Source of the DNA: JBCBZH01 sp039815415
GTDB taxonomy: Bacteria; Bacteroidota; Rhodothermia; Rhodothermales; Rubricoccaceae
Reading direction: 5' to 3'
DNA: 11,765 bases
Assembly (NCBI GenBank): GCA_039815415.1
Contig: JBCBZH010000123.1
Coordinates: 1 to 11,765 of the forward strand
Below, piece after piece: positions 7,188-11,765 of the stretch. Position 1 is the first letter of the stretch. Each line of letters opens with the position of its first letter. The notes beneath the pieces were generated by a model. It did not search any database, was not told where the DNA came from, and saw nothing but the letters and a program-made list of their open reading frames with translations. Both the position numbers and the translations under genes were made by a program.

Positions 7188-8927
7188 GTGCCCACCTCCC
7201 GCCCCGAGCTACCCGCTGCCCGGCCTGCCCCGCTACCTCCGCGGGCCAGGTGGCGGGGGCTCGGGCTGCGGGCGCAGCGGTTGATGTGGGACGCCCATTC
7301 CGTGATGGGCGTCACGCTCGGGCTGGTGTTCTTCGTGGTGTTTTTCTCTGGCGCGTTCGCGCTCTTCCGAGGCGAGATCGAGGCGTGGAGTGACCCAGCT
7401 CTTCGGGGCCAGCCCGTCTTCTCGACAGACGCGCTCGTTCAGAGGGCGTTCGCGGAGCGCCCCCCGGAGCCCGGGACGGACGTGACGGTTTTCCCCGTCA
7501 CATCCGAGAGAACGAGCGTGTTTCTCCGCTACTCGCCGAGCGACGAGACGACGGAGGACGGAGAGACGACCACCGCCATTCGGGTTCTGAGCGCCACGAC
7601 TGGAGAGGAGGTGGTGCCCGGAGGGCGTAGCCGGGTGGCTCTGACGCTCTTCCAGCTCCACTTCCTGTTTCAGCTCCACTACGTGCTTCCGGGCACGAAC
7701 CTAATTGGGATCGCCATCGTGGGCGTGTTCTCGGTGTTCCTTCTGTTCCTGCTGGTGAGTGGGCTGCTGATCCATCTCAAAAAGCTGCCCAAGGACTGGC
7801 ACACCTTTCGGCCCCGAGAGAGAATCAGGACGGCTCTGGCGGACGCACACACGGTTCTTGGACTTGTGGGTCTCCCGTTCACGCTTGCCTTCGCGCTGAC
7901 AGGCGGCATCCTCTGTGTGATGATCATCCTGGGGCCGTACATCGTCTCGGATCTGTTCGACGACGACGCAGACGCGTACGCACGGGCACTCTACCCCATC
8001 GACGTGCCCGAGGCGGACTCCACCGGGAATACGGTCCCGATGCTCCTCCCCGACGAGCTGGCGGCGGCGCTGCCCGCGTCGTGGCGGGATGCCCCTCTCA
8101 CGCAGGTGGTGTACTCGAGGTGGGGCGATGCGGGCGCGACAGCGGTTCTGTACGGTCGGACGGAGGAGACGCTGACGGAGATGGGGAAGGCGGTGGTGCG
8201 GCCAGCGACCGGCGAGGTCCTAACGGAGTCGTCTCCCGAAAGCCCGTCAGCACTCGCGGCGACGTATTCAACCACGGAGCGCATCCACTACGTCCAGTAC
8301 GGCGGGTGGGTGGCGGTGGCCCTGAGCTTCCTGCTCTCGCTGGCCGCCAGCGCGATGATGCTGACCGGGTCCGTGCTGTGGGTTCTGATCCGAAGGCCCA
8401 AAGATCCGCGTGCCACGCCGTGGCTCCATCGGGTGATGGCTCGCCTGACAGTCGGGCTCGGGGTAGGGCTCGTGGCGGCGACCCCGGCTCTGTTTCTTCT
8501 CGCGCAGGTGATCCCGGCGGATGCTGCGGATCGGAAAGTGTGGGAGGAGGCCGGGTTCTTCATCGCTTGGGGCCTGCTCGTGCTGGCCGCCTTCGCCAGC
8601 TCGTCGGCGGTGTCGGCGAGCCGATGGCAGCTTCGGCTTGCGGCTGGTCTCAGCGCGCTCGTGCCGATTGCCAACGGGCTGGCGACGGGCGGGTGGGTAT
8701 GGGTCGCTGCCACCAGCGGGTGGTGGGCCACCTTCTGGATCGACATCGGCTTCCTCATAGCCGCGCCGCTGCTGTGGTGGACGGCCGCACGTCTCCCCCG
8801 CAACGAAGCCACGCCTCCAGGCCCCTCGTCGGAGGGGATCAGACACATGTCACGGGAGGGGGCCGCACCGACGCGTTCTGCCAGACGACCGTCGGTGGAG
8901 GCTGCTCCATCCCCTTCCGCACCCTGA
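7188..8927 (+). CDS. Second PepSY-domain/PepSY-associated TM protein, paralogue of the one at 2912
   Basis: This is a 579-residue inner-membrane protein with the same eight-helix plan as its upstream paralogue. Shared blocks are WDxHSVxG, GAFALxRGE, LIHLxKLPKDWHTFRPR (194-210), LADAHxVLGLVGLPF, TGxVLWVLxRRPKDPRATPxLHR and LVPIANG. Histidines 37, 158, 164, 196, 205, 221 and 367 are present, the last four at identical numbers in both proteins. PepSY-like periplasmic parts are marked by SATTGEEV and RPATGEVL. The GTG at 7188 is taken as start because it gives an N-terminal tail like that of the paralogue; ATG at 7284 would begin only four codons before the conserved HSV and leave no tail. The C-terminal ~45 residues are a low-complexity Ser/Pro/Arg tail absent from the paralogue. 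The role is inferred to be reduction or release of iron delivered by the receptor encoded 3 nt upstream. The cupredoxin gene starts 1 nt after the stop. Confidence 0.88.
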   Translation: MPTSRPELPAARPAPLPPRARWRGLGLRAQRLMWDAHSVMGVTLGLVFFVVFFSGAFALFRGEIEAWSDPALRGQPVFSTDALVQRAFAERPPEPGTDVTVFPVTSERTSVFLRYSPSDETTEDGETTTAIRVLSATTGEEVVPGGRSRVALTLFQLHFLFQLHYVLPGTNLIGIAIVGVFSVFLLFLLVSGLLIHLKKLPKDWHTFRPRERIRTALADAHTVLGLVGLPFTLAFALTGGILCVMIILGPYIVSDLFDDDADAYARALYPIDVPEADSTGNTVPMLLPDELAAALPASWRDAPLTQVVYSRWGDAGATAVLYGRTEETLTEMGKAVVRPATGEVLTESSPESPSALAATYSTTERIHYVQYGGWVAVALSFLLSLAASAMMLTGSVLWVLIRRPKDPRATPWLHRVMARLTVGLGVGLVAATPALFLLAQVIPADAADRKVWEEAGFFIAWGLLVLAAFASSSAVSASRWQLRLAAGLSALVPIANGLATGGWVWVAATSGWWATFWIDIGFLIAAPLLWWTAARLPRNEATPPGPSSEGIRHMSREGAAPTRSARRPSVEAAPSPSAP

Positions 8928-8928
8928 G

Positions 8929-9369
8929 ATGCACCTACACACCTCTCCCGCAACCTTCGCCTTTGCCCTGGCGGCTCTCGCCCTCTCCGCCTGCGGTGGT
9001 GGGGAATCAGTGACCCTCCAGCCCGTCGGCAACGAGATGCGCTACGCCCAGACCGAGTTCACGGTTCGAGCTGGCGAGGAGGTCGAGATCGTGTTCGAGA
9101 ACGTCGCCACGAGCTCGGACATGAAGCACAACGTCGTCGTGCTGGACTCCGACGACGACGCGGTGGTCGAGCGCGTCGGGCTGGCGGCGGCCCCCGAGAC
9201 GGACAACGAGCCCGACGATCCCGCCGTGCTGGCGGCCACGCCGATGTCCGATCCGGGCGAGACAGTGCGCGTCACGTTCACCGCACCGACAGAGCCGGGC
9301 CGGTACCGCTACATCTGCACCTACCCCGGACACTACATCCTGATGCAGGGGACGATGATCGTTGCCTGA
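8929..9369 (+). CDS. Azurin/auracyanin-type blue-copper lipoprotein
   Basis: This is a 146-residue periplasmic electron-transfer protein. The N-terminus is a lipoprotein signal with lipobox LSAC (19-22), so Cys22 is the lipidated residue. The mature domain is a cupredoxin: the first copper ligand is His67 in MKHNVVV, and the C-terminal loop YICTYPGHYILMQGTM gives Cys130, His135 and Met139. The Cys-x4-His-x3-Met spacing is that of azurin (C112, H117, M121) and not plastocyanin. A type 1 copper site is therefore complete. Between His67 and Cys130 is an acidic insert (about 72-100), at the place of the azurin flap. It begins 1 nt after a PepSY reductase gene and 24 nt before a heme-binding protein gene, so it is probably co-expressed with iron uptake. 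Its partner is unknown. It could shuttle electrons to or from the PepSY proteins, or belong to a separate respiratory or copper function. Confidence 0.9.
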   Translation: MHLHTSPATFAFALAALALSACGGGESVTLQPVGNEMRYAQTEFTVRAGEEVEIVFENVATSSDMKHNVVVLDSDDDAVVERVGLAAAPETDNEPDDPAVLAATPMSDPGETVRVTFTAPTEPGRYRYICTYPGHYILMQGTMIVA

Positions 9370-9393
9370 CCCGAACCCCTTCCCCAACCCGAC

Positions 9394-10362
9394 ATGCGCC
9401 TTCTACTCATTCTCAGCCTCACGTTCGTACTGGCGGCCTGCCAGTCGGCCACCGATCCTGCCCTTCCGGGAGGGGGCACGCCACCGGACTCCGCCAGCTC
9501 GAGCACGGTCCAGACTGACGCCGACGCCTACCAGGCTGTCGCCGACAGCGCGCTGGCGAGTCTTGGGCCTGATGTGGATCCATCGCAGATCGTCTCGCTG
9601 GGAGGACCCATCACAGAGACGGTCTACGCGCTGGGAATGGGAGAGAACGTCATAGGAGCGGATCAATCCAGCCTGTACCCGGAGGGGGTTCTCGAGAAGC
9701 CCCGCCTGAACTACTTCCGCCAGACCTCCGCCGAAGGGGTTCTCTCGCTCGCACCGACGCTGGTCCTCGCGTCGGATGAGACCGGACCTCCAGAGGTGCT
9801 GGACCAGATCCGGTCGGCAGGCACGCCTGTTCTGGCGATTCCCTCGCCGGAGACCATCGCGGAGGCCGAGGCTCGCATCGCGCTGATCGGACGGGTGTTG
9901 GGGCGAGAGGCAGAGGCCGACTCGCTCAGCGACCGGATGCGTCGCCAGCTCGCAGAGGCTGAGTCGCTCCGACCCGAGGAGGCCCCACGTGCCCTGTTCA
10001 TCTATGCGCGGGGAGCGGGTCTGGTGCAGGTTCTCGGGACGGGCACGACGGCAGACCTCGTGCTCCGGCTCGCTGGCGCCGAGAACGCCGCAGGGATTGA
10101 GGGCAACGCGCCGCTGACGGCCGAAGCTGTCGCTGCAGCACAGCCCGATGTGGTCGTGATTCCAGCTCGTGGGCTGGAGAGCATCGGGGGCGTCGAGGGT
10201 CTCTTCGCACAACCTGGACTGGCGCAGACGCCAGCTGGGGCTTCGCAGCGCGTCGTGGCTGTGGATGATGCCTTGTTGCTCGGTCTCGGTCCGCGCGTGG
10301 GCGAGGGCGTCATCGAGCTGGCGCGTGGATTGAGTGCGTCCCCTGTAGCCGAGGCCCAGTGA
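9394..10362 (+). CDS. hmuT: HmuT-like heme ABC-transporter substrate-binding lipoprotein
   Basis: This is a 322-residue periplasmic binding protein of the helical-backbone (class III) type. A lipobox LAAC ends at Cys16, followed by a ~40-residue Ser/Pro/Asp linker. The binding domain begins at IVSLGGPITETVYALGMGENVIGAD (66-90), followed by SSLYPEG, TSAEGVLSLAPTLVLASDE, GPPEVLDQIRSAG, and C-terminal GTGTTADLVLRLAG, LTAEAVAAAQPDVVVIP, GLESIGG and LLGLGPRVGE. This order is characteristic of HmuT/PhuT/ShuT heme-binding proteins. Tyr107 in LNYFR sits where PhuT/ShuT carry their axial heme tyrosine. Length is near the family norm plus the linker. The permease (HmuU) and ATPase (HmuV) that should work with it are not next to it; a small cysteine protein gene starts 1 nt after the stop. 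Cobalamin or siderophore binding cannot be excluded, but heme is preferred. Confidence 0.88.
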   Translation: MRLLLILSLTFVLAACQSATDPALPGGGTPPDSASSSTVQTDADAYQAVADSALASLGPDVDPSQIVSLGGPITETVYALGMGENVIGADQSSLYPEGVLEKPRLNYFRQTSAEGVLSLAPTLVLASDETGPPEVLDQIRSAGTPVLAIPSPETIAEAEARIALIGRVLGREAEADSLSDRMRRQLAEAESLRPEEAPRALFIYARGAGLVQVLGTGTTADLVLRLAGAENAAGIEGNAPLTAEAVAAAQPDVVVIPARGLESIGGVEGLFAQPGLAQTPAGASQRVVAVDDALLLGLGPRVGEGVIELARGLSASPVAEAQ

Positions 10363-10363
10363 G

Positions 10364-10717
10364 ATGAGTTGCCTCCATCCTCCAGAACGCCTCTACGACA
10401 GCGAGCACGGTGCTGTGCTGCGGTGTAAGCAGTGCGGGCGGTTCAACGTGTTGTTCGGCCCGGTCATTCTCACCCACAGCCGACAGGGCTTCGAAGAGTT
10501 CTGTGACCTCATTCGCGGACTCAACCCGGACGCGGATTCCGTCCACCATGGAGCCAGCCGCTGCTATCACCTTCACACGCCGGACCGCCAATTCGGCCTC
10601 GCGTTCACGCAGGAGGAAGTCGACGAGCTTCGTGAGCTGCTGGCCGGTGCCCTGGCGATGGACGAACTCGACGGCCTCCTCGATGAGACCCTCGGCCCAC
10701 CTGACGACGAGACTTAA
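10364..10717 (+). CDS. Small cysteine protein of unknown function, tandem copy 1
   Basis: This is a 117-residue soluble protein with no signal peptide or membrane segment, so probably cytoplasmic. I do not recognise it firmly; it may belong to an unnamed Bacteroidota DUF (DUF6686-like is only a guess). Cys3, Cys21 and Cys24 (RCKQCG) form a C-x17-C-x2-C pattern that could bind zinc or iron. His61, His62, Cys67, His69 and His71 form a second cluster rich in possible ligands. The C-terminal 80-112 is predicted helical and acidic (TQEEVDELRELLAGAL). It is homologous to the next gene: HGAVLRCKQCGR matches NGAVAICPCCGR, and both C-terminal helices align. Its start is 1 nt after the hmuT-like stop, so it is in the same transcript. 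A metal-sensing or iron/heme-handling role is suggested only by context. Confidence 0.82.
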   Translation: MSCLHPPERLYDSEHGAVLRCKQCGRFNVLFGPVILTHSRQGFEEFCDLIRGLNPDADSVHHGASRCYHLHTPDRQFGLAFTQEEVDELRELLAGALAMDELDGLLDETLGPPDDET

Positions 10718-10720
10718 CCC

Positions 10721-11077
10721 ATGAGCAACTCGATCTGCGTACTCTCCGATCCAATCCTTGCCGAATGCGACAACGGGGCTGTGGCGATCTGCCCGTGCTG
10801 TGGGCGCCCTGTCTTGTGGTACGGAGAATGCCACGTGACCCTCAAGCCGAGGCAGCTCCGTGCGATGCTCGCCACGGTGCGCCAGGTCTGTGAGGAGGTC
10901 GACCGCCCAGGTGTGTGCTGGGGGTGGAGCCTCCGAGCGCGAACAGCTCACGAGGACGTTACGTTCGAGCTGACGCCCGATGACACCGTCGAGCTGGCGG
11001 GTCTGCTGGAAGCTGCTGCCGTGGCCCTCGACCTCGATGCTCTGTTGGTGGATGTATTTGCCTCCGATCCCATGTGA
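10721..11077 (+). CDS. Small cysteine protein of unknown function, tandem copy 2
   Basis: This is a 118-residue soluble protein, a diverged paralogue of the preceding gene and starting 3 nt after it. Cys6, Cys24 and Cys27 reproduce the C-x17-C-x2-C spacing of copy 1. Extra cysteines at 16, 26, 37, 57 and 66 make nine in all counting the conserved set in full (6, 16, 24, 26, 27, 37, 57, 66, so at least eight), unusual for a small cytoplasmic protein. The His cluster of copy 1 (61-71) is replaced by CWGWSL. The C-terminal helix (LTPDDTVELAGLLEAAA) aligns with that of copy 1. Function is unknown. Candidate roles are zinc-ribbon-like binding, iron sensing or heme binding, all unproven. The stop lies inside the left arm of the inverted repeat at 11074-11115. 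Confidence 0.8.
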   Translation: MSNSICVLSDPILAECDNGAVAICPCCGRPVLWYGECHVTLKPRQLRAMLATVRQVCEEVDRPGVCWGWSLRARTAHEDVTFELTPDDTVELAGLLEAAAVALDLDALLVDVFASDPM

Positions 11078-11115
11078 CCGGGGCGCTCGCCCACCCATTC
11101 CTCTGGCCCGGTCAC
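11074..11115 (+). terminator. Inverted repeat at the end of the operon; terminator-like but without T-run
   Basis: The arms GTGACCGGG (11074-11082) and CCCGGTCAC (11107-11115) are perfect 9-bp complements with a 24-nt spacer. The left arm contains the TGA stop of the preceding gene. A T-run is absent, so Rho-independent termination would be weak. It opens the 147-nt gap 11078-11224, the largest non-coding interval in the window, where I see no clear promoter box or Fur operator. It could stabilise or end the upstream transcript. Confidence 0.35.
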
Positions 11116-11224
11116 CGGCTCGCACGCGTCAGTAAAGCGCTGCTTGGGCTCGATCCTGTCCCCAGCTTTGCCATCATCGCTCGCCCTCAGGCACTCTCTG
11201 ATGTCTCACCCAGCTCCCAACCCC

Positions 11225-11765
11225 ATGATTCGTTCCTTCACCTGTACCTTCGCGCTGGCGACTGTGCTCTCCCTCTCGGCCTGTGGAGACAGCTCTGATA
11301 CCTCCTCAGATGATCCATCCGTAGACACCGCCGAGAGTCAGGGCACTCTCGTCGTCTACGCCGGGAGGAGCCAGTCCCTCGTCGATGACGCTGTCGAGCG
11401 CTTCCGCGCCGAAACGGGAATCGAGGTCGAACTCCGCTATGGCAACGACGCTGAGATCCTTGCGGCTCTCCAGGAGGAAGGCGACGCCAGCCCGGCCGAC
11501 GTGTTCTGGGCCAATACCTCCGGTGCGCTCGGCGCTGCTGTTGAAGCGGGTCTCCTGAAAGCGGCACCGGACAGTCTTCTGAGTCGCCCTAGTGCCTTTG
11601 TGCCATCAGGAGGGCAATGGGTTCCGGTGACGACTCGGTTCCGCACGCTCGCCTACGACCCCGGTGACATCGATCCGGCTACGCTGCCATCGTCCATTCT
11701 CGATCTCCCGAGTCAGGAAGAGCTTCGAGGTCGGATCGGGTGGACGCCCACGTACTCCAGCTTCC
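11225..11765 (+). CDS. fbpA: FbpA/FutA-like ferric-iron ABC-transporter binding lipoprotein, 3'-truncated by the window end
   Basis: This is a periplasmic solute-binding protein for free ferric iron; 180 residues are visible and the frame is open to the window end. The ATG at 11225 begins a lipoprotein signal with lipobox LSAC (Cys20). After an acidic Ser/Asp linker comes TLVVYAGRSQSLV (41-53), ERFRAETGIEVELRYGND (58-75), LQEEGDASPADVFWANTSGALGA (82-104), GGQWVPVTTRFRTLAYDP and LRGRIGWTPTYSSF (167-180). These match the N-terminal half of FbpA/IdiA/FutA proteins. The paired tyrosines that bind iron in this family lie further on, outside the window. At the positions of His9 and Glu57 of Haemophilus HitA this protein appears to have Ser49 and Asn97. 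The signal peptide and 147-nt upstream gap suggest its own transcription unit. Permease and ATPase genes are expected downstream. Confidence 0.9.
   Translation, partial: MIRSFTCTFALATVLSLSACGDSSDTSSDDPSVDTAESQGTLVVYAGRSQSLVDDAVERFRAETGIEVELRYGNDAEILAALQEEGDASPADVFWANTSGALGAAVEAGLLKAAPDSLLSRPSAFVPSGGQWVPVTTRFRTLAYDPGDIDPATLPSSILDLPSQEELRGRIGWTPTYSSF

Noticed and set aside
8081..9013. A 310-codon + strand frame overlapping the second PepSY gene and the cupredoxin start
   Set aside because: Composition is Gly/Arg/Ser-rich with no hydrophobic pattern, and it runs out of frame through two well-supported genes.
11078..11224. Fur box or strong promoter before the FbpA-like gene
   Set aside because: No AT-rich GATAATGAT-like palindrome and no convincing -35/-10 or Bacteroidota TTTG/TAnnTTTG pair could be seen.
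11074..11298. A 74-codon + strand frame starting at GTG in the gap before the FbpA-like gene
   Set aside because: It overlaps the lipoprotein signal of the FbpA-like gene out of frame by 74 nt and has no recognisable feature. The lipobox and FbpA motifs favour the ATG at 11225.

Overview
The window is a compact, GC-rich, gene-dense stretch with every credible gene on the + strand. It is an iron and siderophore/heme acquisition locus. The outer-membrane receptors, one with a carboxypeptidase-regulatory-like N-terminal domain, the three lipoprotein-type solute or redox proteins, strong GC-ending codons, acidic proteins and mostly absent Shine-Dalgarno sequences suggest a high-GC Bacteroidota/Rhodothermota lineage, possibly a Rhodothermales or Rubricoccaceae-like marine bacterium. 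This taxonomic call is inference.

Layout. (i) <1-2282: a TonB-dependent receptor whose 5' end lies before the window. (ii) 2285-2907: two small three-helix membrane proteins, overlapping by ATGA, that resemble the DUF3325 and DUF3649 proteins of siderophore loci. (iii) 2912-4594: a PepSY/TM protein of the PiuB/FoxB/FpvG class. (iv) 4656-7184: a second TonB-dependent receptor, IutA-like in its plug, with a signal peptide and an N-terminal CarboxypepD_reg-like domain. (v) 7188-8927: a second PepSY/TM protein, paralogous to the first. (vi) 8929-9369: an azurin-type copper lipoprotein. (vii) 9394-10362: a HmuT-like heme-binding lipoprotein. (viii) 10364-11077: two tandem, distantly homologous small cysteine proteins of unknown function. 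(ix) 11225->11765: the start of an FbpA/FutA-like ferric-iron binding lipoprotein, cut by the window end.

Spacing is 2, -4, 4, 61, 3, 1, 24, 1 and 3 nt between successive genes up to 11077, which is what one operon would look like. A 147-nt gap with an inverted repeat then separates the FbpA-like gene, which may begin a new transcription unit. No other non-coding stretch exceeds 100 nt and none reaches 300 nt.

How the parts may work together (inference): the two receptors import ferric-siderophores across the outer membrane with TonB energy. The two PepSY proteins, one with its small membrane partners, sit in the inner membrane and release iron from the siderophore, probably by reduction. 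The HmuT-like and FbpA-like lipoproteins capture heme and free ferric iron in the periplasm for ABC transporters whose permease and ATPase genes are not in the window. The cupredoxin may carry electrons in the same compartment. The least explained parts are the cupredoxin placed directly after a PepSY reductase gene and the tandem cysteine proteins between the two binding-protein genes. No tRNA, rRNA, CRISPR, transposase or clear Fur box was seen.
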